From an uncultured Eubacterium sp. (lineage in GTDB: Bacteria; Bacillota; Clostridia; Lachnospirales; Lachnospiraceae): a DNA stretch of 10,209 nt. The stretch spans positions 1-10,209 of the forward strand of contig CAKREL010000079.1 of the NCBI GenBank assembly GCA_934317205.1. The letters run 5' to 3'. How positions within the stretch are numbered: the first letter of the stretch is position 1; each line of letters starts with the position of its first letter. Below the pieces are notes generated by a model, which worked only from the letters and a program-made list of their open reading frames with translations, did no database searches and was not told the origin of the DNA. Positions 1 through 7,441 of the stretch are shown here, piece by piece. The position numbers and the translations under genes were made by a program.

Positions 1-151
1 CGTTACTGTTTTAGGTTGCTTTGACTTTCGTCTCTGCTGTTCTCTCGAACTCATTTAAATCGCGAATTGCTTCGCTATTCTCAATGAATCTTTCAAGGTT
101 ATTTCACTGTTCAGTTATCAAAGTTCTTTGTGTCTTGCTGTTGTTTAGCAA
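1..151 (-). ncRNA. Probable rRNA operon leader (upstream of 16S rRNA, which lies outside the window)
   Basis: Read on the minus strand, this is the transcribed stretch after promoter P2 (start near 151). At 111-127 the minus strand reads AGAACTTTGATAACTGA, close to the boxA-like antitermination element (CTTTGAAAACT type) in Firmicutes rRNA leaders. A small hairpin GCGAA-TTGC-TTCGC lies at 62-75. No plausible protein is encoded; the open frames on either strand have no ribosome binding site or family resemblance. The 16S gene start is not reached within the window, so the rRNA assignment is inferred from the promoters and boxA-like motif. A tRNA or other stable-RNA operon is the main alternative. 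Confidence 0.62.
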
Positions 152-158
152 CTTTTAT

Positions 159-187
159 ATCTTATCAGATTTTCAAGTGCCTGTCAA
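159..187 (-). promoter_or_regulatory. Strong sigma-A promoter P2 of the leftward stable-RNA operon
   Basis: On the minus strand the -35 box TTGACA (182-187) is separated by exactly 17 bases from the -10 box TAAGAT (159-164). An A/T-rich, UP-element-like stretch lies just upstream (about 188-210). This is the better of the tandem promoters and would start transcription near position 151. Perfect -35, ideal spacing and an A-rich upstream tract are typical of rRNA promoters. Confidence 0.8.
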
Positions 188-217
188 CAACTTTTTTATT
201 TTTCTTTTAAGTTGTTG
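185..217 (-). repeat. Inverted repeat between P1 and P2
   Basis: CAACAACTT (185-193) and AAGTTGTTG (209-217) form a perfect 9-bp inverted repeat with a 15-base A/T loop. One arm overlaps the P2 -35 region. A transcript started at P1 would carry it as a hairpin. Whether it has a role or is a by-product of the repeated A-rich promoter module cannot be told from the sequence. Confidence 0.5.
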
Positions 218-244
218 TGTTTTCTGTCTTTCAACAGCCCATTA

Positions 245-273
245 AGGTTAACATATTTGTCAATTTATGTCAA
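245..273 (-). promoter_or_regulatory. Tandem promoter P1 of the leftward stable-RNA operon
   Basis: On the minus strand TTGACA (268-273) is followed after 17 bases by TAACCT (245-250), preceded by TGT, which gives an extended -10 (TGnTAACCT). The -10 itself is poor. The upstream tract is A-rich (274-291). The 16 bases TGTCAACAACTTTTTT (plus strand) around the -35 occur identically at P2 (182-197) and here (268-283), so P1 and P2 look like a duplicated promoter module. Confidence 0.68.
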
Positions 274-381
274 CAACTTTTTTTACTTTTTTCTGACAGA
301 AGTTTTACATTAAAATCAGACGCATTCCATGCCGTTTAAATGTTTTTCTTATCAGTCTGTCACATCAGCGACAGCTTGCTA

Positions 382-410
382 ATAGTACCACTCTAAATTT
401 CAAAAGTCAA
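382..410 (-). promoter_or_regulatory. Candidate third upstream promoter P0
   Basis: On the minus strand TTGACT (405-410) is followed after 17 bases by TACTAT (382-387). Spacing is ideal, -35 matches 5 of 6 and -10 matches 4 of 6. It points the same way as P1 and P2, 137 bp further upstream, so it could be a third promoter for the stable-RNA operon. It is a motif match only. Confidence 0.35.
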
Positions 411-430
411 CTGTTTTTCACCGTTTTACC

Positions 431-474
431 AAAGAAAGACAATTCCTGTTTTTTTCACAGAATTGTCTTTCTTT
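431..474 (-). terminator. Hairpin terminator after the sensor kinase gene, possibly bidirectional
   Basis: AAAGAAAGACAATTC (431-445) pairs perfectly with GAATTGTCTTTCTTT (460-474) around a 14-base loop. It begins 12 bases after the kinase stop codon. On the minus strand the descending arm ends in a U-rich run but is followed by GG, so the tract is imperfect; on the plus strand it runs into TTTTT. It would insulate the kinase operon from the stable-RNA promoters. Confidence 0.72.
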
Positions 475-486
475 TTAACACCCAAA

Positions 487-2133
487 TTATTTTAACTTGA
501 AATAAAATTTCACTCCTCCTTCTATATTTTCAACACCGTATTCTGCCTGATGTGCTTTTAAAATAATTGCACTGATTGCCAGTCCCATGCCAGAAGTTGT
601 TCCTGTTTTAGTTCTGGAATCATCCATAAGATACATCGGTGTCCAGATTTCTTTTTTCCGGTTCTCCGGAATTTGTATTCCATCATTATATACACTGACA
701 TAATTCTTGCTGACAGACAGTCGGATGACTCCGCCAGATGTACAAAAACGTACTGCATTTGAAAGAAAATTATCCATTACCATGGAAAGCATTTTCTTAT
801 CACAGATAGCATTTTCTTCCTCCATAACATCCCAAATAACCTGAATACTCTTTTTTTCAATCTGTTCTTTATAATGATCACAGCATGATTCCATCATTTT
901 TTGCAGAGAACATTTTTCCATATGCAGATCATAGGAAGAATCACTGAGCCTTGTATATGTCAACATTGACATCAGGAGCTGATTCATATGATCTGCTTCC
1001 TTCTGTATCATACCTATATATTCAGTCTGTTTTTCCGGATGAATTCCATCCTCCAGACATTCTGCGCTGTTTTTGATCACCGCTGCCGGTGTCTTCATCT
1101 CATGAGCCATGGCATTGATAAATGTATTTCTTAAACTGACCAACTCCTTTCTTTTCTTATGCAAATACAAATATACAATAATAAGCAGAACTGCAAGCGC
1201 CTGACCGATCAGCCAGATAGGTAATGTGAAATTTTTCAAATTTCCGTCATGTGTTGCCAGATAAAATGTATCGGCATATATTCCAATCTGATACGATGTC
1301 AGATTATATCCGCTGATTCTGCCTTCTGCATGATTTTGCAGCTTCGTTGGTTGACTTTCCAGAGCATATTGTACGTTTTGTGCAGGCAGATAGACAAATA
1401 ATTCCATCCCTCCCTGCTCCAATGCGGCTTCTTCCAGTTCAACTTCTGAAATATCTGCTAAATTTGCCACACGACATACGATTGATTTATAATTTGAACT
1501 TGCTATCGGTGTATTCCACACTACATTTTTATCTAGAACGCTCTGGAATTGTACTTCACTGACATTAAACGTATTTCCATTATAATAACCTTTCAGTTTT
1601 TTGAGTCTTATCTGTCCGTTCTGCTTCCGATAAAATTCTTGAAAACTGTTCATTCCACCATTTTCGCTTAATTCTGATTTTTCAATACACTTCTTCAGTG
1701 AAATCCATTCTTTCTTTAATTTTTTTGTTTCCTGATCATATGATGTCCAGATACAACCTACTTCTGTATTCTCCAATCCACATATGACTTCATCTGACTC
1801 TCCAAGAAATTGTAATTTTAATCCAAACTGACTGTCCCATTGTGGATTTCCTGTGTCCGGTAAAATACTTTTTAAATCTATAAAAACATTATTCTTTAAT
1901 TGTGTGCTCGTTTCCGCTTTTCTGGTATCTAAATTGGATTCTACCAGATTTTGCACATTTTTTGTCATCAGTTCCAGTTTTTCCTCCCAACCTTTCTGTG
2001 ACATTCGGATCAAAAGCCCAGTGGCTGTAATTGCCACACACAAAAATATGATTTCTATCACAAATGCCGTTTTATACTCTCTCCATATTTTTCTTCGGTC
2101 TCCCCACAGATTTTTAATTTTTTTCAACTTCAC
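487..2133 (-). CDS. Membrane sensor histidine kinase of a two-component system
   Basis: This is a 548-residue transmembrane kinase that would autophosphorylate and pass phosphate to the regulator encoded just before it. It has a membrane segment at about residues 23-43, an extracellular region of about 260 residues, a second membrane segment at about 304-325, and a cytoplasmic kinase core. The H-box is AMAHEMKTP with His344. The N-box is DNFLSNA at 454-460. The G1-like box is VYNDGIQIP at 481-489, and the G2 box is GMGLAI at 515-520. The extracellular region matches no sensor family I recognise; it holds four cysteines (118, 127, 149, 220). The start is uncertain: the frame opens with GTG at 2133 inside a 4-base GTGA overlap with the regulator stop, but AGGAGG lies only about one base before that GTG. 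A TTG two codons later (2127) has an ideal 7-base spacing. The signal sensed is unknown, and no transporter gene is adjacent. Confidence 0.93.
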   Translation of the reverse strand: MKLKKIKNLWGDRRKIWREYKTAFVIEIIFLCVAITATGLLIRMSQKGWEEKLELMTKNVQNLVESNLDTRKAETSTQLKNNVFIDLKSILPDTGNPQWDSQFGLKLQFLGESDEVICGLENTEVGCIWTSYDQETKKLKKEWISLKKCIEKSELSENGGMNSFQEFYRKQNGQIRLKKLKGYYNGNTFNVSEVQFQSVLDKNVVWNTPIASSNYKSIVCRVANLADISEVELEEAALEQGGMELFVYLPAQNVQYALESQPTKLQNHAEGRISGYNLTSYQIGIYADTFYLATHDGNLKNFTLPIWLIGQALAVLLIIVYLYLHKKRKELVSLRNTFINAMAHEMKTPAAVIKNSAECLEDGIHPEKQTEYIGMIQKEADHMNQLLMSMLTYTRLSDSSYDLHMEKCSLQKMMESCCDHYKEQIEKKSIQVIWDVMEEENAICDKKMLSMVMDNFLSNAVRFCTSGGVIRLSVSKNYVSVYNDGIQIPENRKKEIWTPMYLMDDSRTKTGTTSGMGLAISAIILKAHQAEYGVENIEGGVKFYFKLK

Positions 2134-2831
2134 CCCTCCTGCTCTTCTCCTGTCAAGTTTTCTGCCTTTTTGTTTCTTTCAAACACATATCCTTTTTTTA
2201 CAATTGTCCGGATACAATGACCACAATCACCTAATGCCTTGCGCAAATTTTTCACATGCGTATCTACTGATCTGTCATTTCCATCATACTCGTAGCCCCA
2301 GAGTTTCAAAATAATCTGCTCTCTTGTCAAAATACGGTTCGGATTCTGGTAAAAATAGGATAACAGACGGAAATCTAATGACTGTAATTTCACCGGACTT
2401 CCACCGCACAAAAATTGTTGCCGCTCTTCATCGAGCACTAGTCCTTCCTTCTGTTCTTTTGGCATGCCCTGCTGATAGCGTTCCAGTACAGCCCTGCATT
2501 TTGCCAGAAGCACCTTTAATGAAAATGGTTTCAATATATAATCATCTGCACCAAGTTCATATCCATGCAGCTGGTCTTCCTCAAGAATGCGTGCAGTCAT
2601 AAAAAGTACAGGTACAGATTCACGTTCTCTGATTTTTTTGCAAAGTGTGAAGCCATCCATCCCCGGCATCATAACATCCAACAGTATCAACTGGTAGCTT
2701 TTGGTCTGTACTGCTTCCCAGGCTGCTTCCCCATCTGCTGTAGCATCTACTTCAAAACCATGTTCCGACAGAAAATCTGTGATTAATTCCCGTAAATTGT
2801 CGTTGTCTTCTGCCAGTAAAATATGTTTCAT
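2130..2831 (-). CDS. OmpR/PhoB-family response regulator
   Basis: This 233-residue DNA-binding regulator is the first gene of the two-gene signalling operon. The receiver domain spans about residues 1-118. It has the acidic pocket (Glu8, Asp9), the phospho-acceptor Asp52 in LLDVMMPG, Thr79 and the conserved Lys101 in the KPF motif. After a short linker, residues about 131-219 form a winged-helix OmpR-type domain with the usual LTREQI, LW, RSVDTHVKNLRKAL and GYVF landmarks. Length and domain order are normal for the family. Its ATG is preceded by GGGGGAG at 7 bases spacing. The stop codon overlaps the kinase start, so the two are probably translationally coupled. No target gene is evident beside it; autoregulation and distant targets are both possible. 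Confidence 0.95.
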   Translation of the reverse strand: MKHILLAEDNDNLRELITDFLSEHGFEVDATADGEAAWEAVQTKSYQLILLDVMMPGMDGFTLCKKIRERESVPVLFMTARILEEDQLHGYELGADDYILKPFSLKVLLAKCRAVLERYQQGMPKEQKEGLVLDEERQQFLCGGSPVKLQSLDFRLLSYFYQNPNRILTREQIILKLWGYEYDGNDRSVDTHVKNLRKALGDCGHCIRTIVKKGYVFERNKKAENLTGEEQEG

Positions 2832-2876
2832 TCCAAAACTCCCCCAAATTCACTTGTTTTCTTCTTCGTTGTATTT

Positions 2877-2885
2877 ATTGTAACA
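2877..2885 (-). promoter_or_regulatory. Candidate extended -10 promoter for the two-component operon
   Basis: On the minus strand TGTTACAAT (TG at -15/-14, -10 TACAAT at 2877-2882) lies about 46 bases before the regulator start. No good -35 is seen at 16-18 bases upstream, but extended -10 promoters can work without one. This is the best promoter candidate between the radA terminator and the regulator gene. Confidence 0.42.
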
Positions 2886-2940
2886 TGCCGATATGTATTC
2901 TTTTTGTACTTTTTTCTCTGATTTTGAAAAATTTCCTATC

Positions 2941-2989
2941 AAATGAAAGTGAAGAGCCCTGGCAAAAGCAGGACTCTTCGTTTTCATTT
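2941..2989 (-). terminator. Terminator of the GntR-clpC-radA operon
   Basis: A 21-base arm at 2941-2961 pairs with 2969-2989 around a 7-base loop, with three non-Watson-Crick positions. It starts 84 bases after the radA stop. On the minus strand the stem is followed by GATAGGAAATTTTTC, so the U tract is displaced. It separates radA from the two-component promoter region. Confidence 0.68.
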
Positions 2990-3073
2990 TGAACTTTATA
3001 ATATGATTTAAAAGTATAAATTACATTCGTACTCGCACAAATATGCAGGAATAGATTGCTCCTGATACATTAC

Positions 3074-4444
3074 TTATGAAATGCTGGAAATAGCTTCTCT
3101 TACATTTGAGACACCAATCAATCTGATGCCATCGGTACGTACTTCATCGGTCAGGGACACTTTCGGCAGGATACAAGTTTTGAAGCCAAGTTTTTTTGCT
3201 TCTTGCACCCGCTGTTTTGCCATATTAACTGCCCGGACTTCACCGCTTAATCCCACTTCACCAAAACAGATGGTCTGATCGGATATGGCAAGTTCCCGGT
3301 AACTGGAGACGATAGCCAATACAATCCCCAGGTCGATAGCCGGTTCATTCATGCGGATACCACCTGCGATATTTACATATGCGTCGCAGGAAGAAAGTGG
3401 AATTCCCGCTCTCTTTTCCAGTACTGCCATAAGCAGGTTTACTCTATTCAGGTCTGCACCTGCCGCTGTTCTGCGTGGCAGACCAAATCCGGTTTTGCAC
3501 ACAAGTGCCTGAATTTCCAGAAGAATAGGCCGCGTCCCCTCAATCGAACAGGTCACAATAGATCCAGAAGCTCCCTCCGGTCGACCATTTAGCATATATT
3601 CGGACGGATTTTTCACCTCTACCAGTCCCACCTGCTGCATTTCAAATACACCAATCTCATTTGTGGAGCCGAAACGATTTTTGACACCTCGCAAAATTCG
3701 ATAAGCCGCATGGCGGTCTCCTTCAAAATAAAGCACGGTATCCACCATATGTTCCAGCACACGCGGACCTGCTACGACACCTTCTTTCGTTACATGTCCC
3801 ACGATAAAGATTGTGATTCCAAGTGATTTTGCCAGCTGCAGCAATAATGCTGTTGCCTGGCGCACCTGAGAAACACTGCCCGGTGCTGAGTTGACATCCT
3901 CACTGTACATCGTCTGAATAGAATCAATGATAACTACCCGTGGTTTTTTTTTGCGCAGTACAGATGCAATGTCTGATAAATTTGTCTCACAGAATAATTC
4001 CAGAGAATCTGTGAATGTTCCGATCCGCTCCGCGCGGATTTTGATCTGCTGCGGAGATTCCTCACCTGATATATATAATACACTATGATGCGCATCTGCC
4101 AGATTTTTGCACACCTGAAGGAGGAGTGTTGATTTTCCAATCCCCGGATCACCACCCACGAGTACCAGAGAAGCCGGTACAATACCGCCGCCAAGTACTC
4201 GATCCAGTTCTCCAATTCCGGTGGTAAACCTCTCCTGATCTGTCATTTCTACCTTGGAGAGTGGAAGTGGTTCTGCCGCATTGCTGCTTCTTCGGCTGCC
4301 CACACTGACACCGGCGTGCTTTTCTTCTGCGGGTTCTTCCACAAAAGTATTCCATTCCCGGCATCCGGGACATTGTCCCATCCATTTTGCAGATTCATAT
4401 CCGCATTGCTGGCAGAAAAATATTGTTTTTTTTGCTTTTGCCAT
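3074..4444 (-). CDS. radA: DNA repair ATPase RadA (Sms)
   Basis: RadA is a RecA-like ATPase and hexameric helicase that helps branch migration and the processing of recombination intermediates. Counting from ATG at 4444 the protein has 456 residues, normal for the family. It opens with a four-cysteine zinc finger (two CxxC pairs, about residues 11-28). Next come Walker A GGDPGIGKST at about 97-106, Walker B RVVIIDS at about 169-175, and the RadA-specific KNRFG motif at about 255-259. The C-terminal 150 residues are the Lon-protease-like domain. ATG at 4444 is preferred over an in-frame TTG at 4450: AGGA sits 7 bases before the ATG, and MAKAKK is the usual RadA beginning. It follows clpC after 12 bases, so it is clearly cotranscribed. 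It is the last gene of the operon. Confidence 0.97.
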   Translation of the reverse strand: MAKAKKTIFFCQQCGYESAKWMGQCPGCREWNTFVEEPAEEKHAGVSVGSRRSSNAAEPLPLSKVEMTDQERFTTGIGELDRVLGGGIVPASLVLVGGDPGIGKSTLLLQVCKNLADAHHSVLYISGEESPQQIKIRAERIGTFTDSLELFCETNLSDIASVLRKKKPRVVIIDSIQTMYSEDVNSAPGSVSQVRQATALLLQLAKSLGITIFIVGHVTKEGVVAGPRVLEHMVDTVLYFEGDRHAAYRILRGVKNRFGSTNEIGVFEMQQVGLVEVKNPSEYMLNGRPEGASGSIVTCSIEGTRPILLEIQALVCKTGFGLPRRTAAGADLNRVNLLMAVLEKRAGIPLSSCDAYVNIAGGIRMNEPAIDLGIVLAIVSSYRELAISDQTICFGEVGLSGEVRAVNMAKQRVQEAKKLGFKTCILPKVSLTDEVRTDGIRLIGVSNVREAISSIS

Positions 4445-4456
4445 TTTCAATTCCTA

Positions 4457-6907
4457 TTATTCAAATATAATTTTATCTTTTTTTACACGTACAGTCACCG
4501 TTGTACCTTTTTTCAATTCACCGGACAAAAGCGCATCAGACAGAGAATCTTCCAGTTTTGTCTGAATCATCCGACGTAACGGACGTGCTCCATATTTCGG
4601 ATCATATGCTTTGTCCACAATGTACTGGCGCACTGCATCTGTAATTTTCAATTCTATACCAAACTGCTTCTGACAACGCTGCTGCAGTTCTTTCGTCATT
4701 ATTCCGACAATTTTCTTCATATGCTCTTTCGTCAAAGCATGGAATACGATCACTTCATCAATACGGTTCAGAAATTCCGGTTTGAAAATGCGGCGCACTT
4801 CTTCCATAACATTGGATTTCATGCGATTGTAGTCTGCTTTTTCATTCTGCTCTGTTGCGAACCCCAATTTTTTTGGTTCGATAATCGACTGTGCCCCTGC
4901 ATTGGATGTCATAATGATAATTGTATTTTTGAAATCAACTTTTCTGCCCTGCGCATCTGTAATATGTCCGTCATCCAGCACTTGAAGCAGCGTATTAAAT
5001 ACATCCGGGTGTGCTTTCTCAATTTCGTCAAACAAAATAACAGAATATGGGTGACGGCGCACTTTTTCGCTGAGCTGTCCTCCCTCTTCGTATCCCACGT
5101 ATCCCGGAGGAGATCCAATCATTTTGGACACACTGTGTTTTTCCATGTATTCTGACATATCCACACGGATCATGGCATCTTCCTGACCAAATACTTCCTC
5201 CGCAAGTGCCTTGGAAATTTCTGTTTTTCCAACACCTGTCGGTCCAAGAAAAAGAAACGATCCTACTGGTCTGGATGGATCCTTCAGACCGACTCTGCCA
5301 CGGCGTACAGCTTTTGCTACTGCAGAAATTGCCTCATCCTGAGCAATGACACGTTTGTGCAATGTCTTTTCCAGACGCTGCAAACGTGCAGCCTCGCCTT
5401 CAGTCAGACGTTTCACTGGGATATGTGTCCAGTCAGATACTACATCTGCCACTTCATTTTCGCCAATCATGATTTTTTTATTTTTCATGCTGCGGCGGTA
5501 TCTGCCAAGTGCATCTTCATAAGTACGCTCTTTGTGCAGTTTTTCCTGTCGGATAGCACCTGCTTTCTCCAGATTTCCGTCGACAACAGCTTCCTCCAGT
5601 TGCTCTTCCAATAAAAAAAGTTCGTTTTTCATCTGCTCTAACTGCACCGGTTTTTCTAATGTCCCCACATGTGCTTTAGATGCCGCTTCATCCATCAGAT
5701 CAATTGCTTTATCCGGCAAAAAGCGGTCATTAATATAACGCTGTGACAACTCAGCGGCTGCCCGCAGCCCTTCTTCTGTAATTGTCACATGATGATGCTT
5801 TTCATATTGCGGACGCAGACCGCGTAAAATTTCCACTGTCTGTTCCACGCTCGGTTCTTCCACAGTAACCGGTTGAAAACGACGTTCCAAAGCAGCATCT
5901 TTTTCAATATGCTTACGGTATTCCTGAATGGTCGTGGCACCGATGATCTGGATCATTCCACGGGACAATGCCGGTTTCATGATATTTGACGCATCCAGTG
6001 CTCCTTCTGCGCCACCGGCACCAATAATCGTATGCAATTCATCAACAAACAGGATTACATTTCCTGCCTGCTGCACTTCCTGCATAATCCCCTTGATACG
6101 TTCCTCGAATTCACCGCGGTATTTTGTGCCTGCTACCATACCGGAAATATCAAGCGTCAATATTCTTTTATCCTGTAAATACTCCGGAACTGCGCCTGCA
6201 GCCATGCGGGCTGCCAGACCTTCCACAATGGCAGTTTTTCCCACACCCGGTTCTCCGATCAGGCATGGATTATTTTTCCCACGGCGACTCAAAATCTGGA
6301 TCAGACGCTGAAGTTCTTCCTTGCGCCCGATCAGTGGGTCCAACTCGCCATCTGCTGCACGGGCTGTCAGATCAGTAGTATATGTGTCAATCAGTGTATT
6401 TTTTCCTGATTCCGCACGTTTTCCAGTGCGAAACTGCTTACTTTCCTCTCTGGAATACATATTTTCTTTGCCCATGGCAGTTAGAATTTCTGTATAAACT
6501 TTTGCAAAATTAACGTTCAGGGCGATCAGAAGCCGTGCTGCCGTGCTGGTTCGATGCTCGATAATAGAAAAAAGCAGGTGCTCGGTTCCCATATCCCCGC
6601 TGTCAAAACGCTCCGCTACTGCATAAGCTTCGTCTATAATGTCCTGACTTTCCGGCGTAAGAAATTCTTCTGCCGTTTTCTCCTCAGGACTCTTTGGCAA
6701 TCCTATTTCATGGATCATAGCCAGAATATCGTCACGTTTTACCGATAACTGCTCTAACACTTTGGCTGCGACACCGCCTTCTGTCAGCAGAAGTCCTGCC
6801 AGCAGATACTCACTTCCCATGCGGGCCTGATTTTCCTTCATTGCCAGCTGTTCTGCCAGACGCAAGGCTTTACGTGCCTGTCTGGTAACTCCTTTATAAT
6901 AAAACAT
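4457..6907 (-). CDS. clpC: AAA+ unfoldase ClpC, ATPase partner of ClpP
   Basis: ClpC is a Hsp100 chaperone that unfolds proteins and feeds them to the ClpP protease in the cytoplasm. The 816-residue protein has the usual order. Two Clp N-terminal repeats lie at about 1-145. The D1 ATPase follows, with Walker A GEPGVGKT at 218-225 and Walker B ILFVDE at 285-290. A middle domain with a UVR-like coiled segment is at about 415-475. The D2 ATPase has Walker A GPTGVGKT at 555-562 and Walker B VILFDE at 623-628, with the C-terminal D2-small domain to 816. A LGF tripeptide at 681-683 fits the loop that docks on ClpP. The middle domain and the lack of an N-terminal zinc finger favour ClpC over ClpE or ClpB. 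GGAGG lies 7 bases before the ATG, and the gene starts 17 bases after the GntR-type gene. ctsR, mcsA and mcsB, the usual upstream genes, are absent here. Confidence 0.96.
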   Translation of the reverse strand: MFYYKGVTRQARKALRLAEQLAMKENQARMGSEYLLAGLLLTEGGVAAKVLEQLSVKRDDILAMIHEIGLPKSPEEKTAEEFLTPESQDIIDEAYAVAERFDSGDMGTEHLLFSIIEHRTSTAARLLIALNVNFAKVYTEILTAMGKENMYSREESKQFRTGKRAESGKNTLIDTYTTDLTARAADGELDPLIGRKEELQRLIQILSRRGKNNPCLIGEPGVGKTAIVEGLAARMAAGAVPEYLQDKRILTLDISGMVAGTKYRGEFEERIKGIMQEVQQAGNVILFVDELHTIIGAGGAEGALDASNIMKPALSRGMIQIIGATTIQEYRKHIEKDAALERRFQPVTVEEPSVEQTVEILRGLRPQYEKHHHVTITEEGLRAAAELSQRYINDRFLPDKAIDLMDEAASKAHVGTLEKPVQLEQMKNELFLLEEQLEEAVVDGNLEKAGAIRQEKLHKERTYEDALGRYRRSMKNKKIMIGENEVADVVSDWTHIPVKRLTEGEAARLQRLEKTLHKRVIAQDEAISAVAKAVRRGRVGLKDPSRPVGSFLFLGPTGVGKTEISKALAEEVFGQEDAMIRVDMSEYMEKHSVSKMIGSPPGYVGYEEGGQLSEKVRRHPYSVILFDEIEKAHPDVFNTLLQVLDDGHITDAQGRKVDFKNTIIIMTSNAGAQSIIEPKKLGFATEQNEKADYNRMKSNVMEEVRRIFKPEFLNRIDEVIVFHALTKEHMKKIVGIMTKELQQRCQKQFGIELKITDAVRQYIVDKAYDPKYGARPLRRMIQTKLEDSLSDALLSGELKKGTTVTVRVKKDKIIFE

Positions 6908-6924
6908 TTTACTTCCTCCAACTA

Positions 6925-7293
6925 CTACTCGTACTCATCAAAAATCTCATCCACGAGTTCGTGAACTTCTGCACGGGTAATTCCTTTACAGAATCCACGG
7001 GCAAGTACAACCCGCAGACTGTCCCGCATCTCTTCTTCCGCTTTTAACCGGTCAATATCCAGTGCGATCACAGTACCACGGCGTCTGTCCAGACGAAGTA
7101 ATCCTTCCTGCCGCAGTACGGAATATGCCTTATTTACAGTATGCATATTGATACCAATCTCTTCTGCAAGTTGCCGAACAGACGGCAGAGCATCTCCTTC
7201 ATGGTACTGTCTTGTAGCAATCCCATAAATAATCTGATTCCTCAACTGTATATATAATGCTTCATCACTGTTAAAATCAACTTCAATTGTCAT
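6925..7293 (-). CDS. Small GntR-family (YtrA-like) transcriptional repressor
   Basis: This 122-residue regulator has a GntR-type winged helix at about residues 10-77, with the landmarks YIQLRNQI, LPSVRQLAEEIGINMHTVNKAY and GTV. A helical tail of only about 45 residues follows. That short tail, too small for a ligand-binding domain, is the mark of the YtrA subgroup, which mostly binds as dimers and often represses its own operon. ATG at 7293 is chosen because MTIEVDFNSD is the usual YtrA-type beginning and AGG lies 7 bases upstream. An in-frame GTG at 7338 would add 15 unrelated residues and lacks a good ribosome binding site. It is the first gene of the clpC-radA operon. Its likely operator is the palindrome over the operon's -10 box. 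Most YtrA regulators sit beside ABC transporters; none is seen here. Confidence 0.93.
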   Translation of the reverse strand: MTIEVDFNSDEALYIQLRNQIIYGIATRQYHEGDALPSVRQLAEEIGINMHTVNKAYSVLRQEGLLRLDRRRGTVIALDIDRLKAEEEMRDSLRVVLARGFCKGITRAEVHELVDEIFDEYE

Positions 7294-7322
7294 TTGTGAA
7301 CCTATCCTTCCATATGCACTCT

Positions 7323-7334
7323 GGGCTACTGCCC
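7323..7334 (-). other. Small hairpin in the operon leader
   Basis: GGGC (7323-7326) and GCCC (7331-7334) flank a 4-base loop in the roughly 130-base untranslated leader of the GntR-clpC-radA transcript, about 30 bases before the start codon. No known riboswitch or T-box pattern was recognised in the leader. Confidence 0.35.
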
Positions 7335-7420
7335 TCACATCTGCCTGTAATTTTCCTCACAGCTTAGTGCTCTACACACTTGAAGCGAAGGAATACTTAT
7401 ACTACGCTCAAAACAGACAC

Positions 7421-7441
7421 TGTTATACAGATAATATAACA
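7421..7441. promoter_or_regulatory. Palindromic operator over the -10 box of the clpC operon
   Basis: TGTTATA (7421-7427) and TATAACA (7435-7441) form a perfect 7-bp inverted repeat with a 7-base centre. It covers the -10 box (7431-7436) and the likely start point, so a bound dimer would block RNA polymerase. The adjacent GntR/YtrA-type gene is the obvious candidate to bind it. Binding is inferred, not shown. Confidence 0.7.

Noticed and set aside
21..245. A 74-codon plus-strand open frame with hydrophobic content
   Set aside because: It runs antisense through the tandem promoters and leader, has no ribosome binding site, and its hydrophobicity comes from T-rich promoter DNA.
1853..2314. A 153-codon plus-strand open frame antisense to the kinase-regulator junction
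   Set aside because: The opposite strand carries two well-supported genes with conserved motifs. This frame has no family resemblance.
2990..3073. Possible small gene or RNA between the radA stop and its terminator
   Set aside because: The 84 bases are A/T-rich with no start codon plus ribosome binding site and no stable fold; it looks like a plain 3' untranslated region.
4721..5155. A 144-codon plus-strand open frame inside clpC
   Set aside because: It is antisense to the conserved D2 ATPase region of clpC, including Walker B, and shows no coding signals of its own.
7363..7390. A TTAGTGCTC sequence resembling half of a CIRCE (HrcA) element in the clpC leader
   Set aside because: It matches 7 of 9 bases in one half-site, but the second half at the required 9-base spacing is absent.
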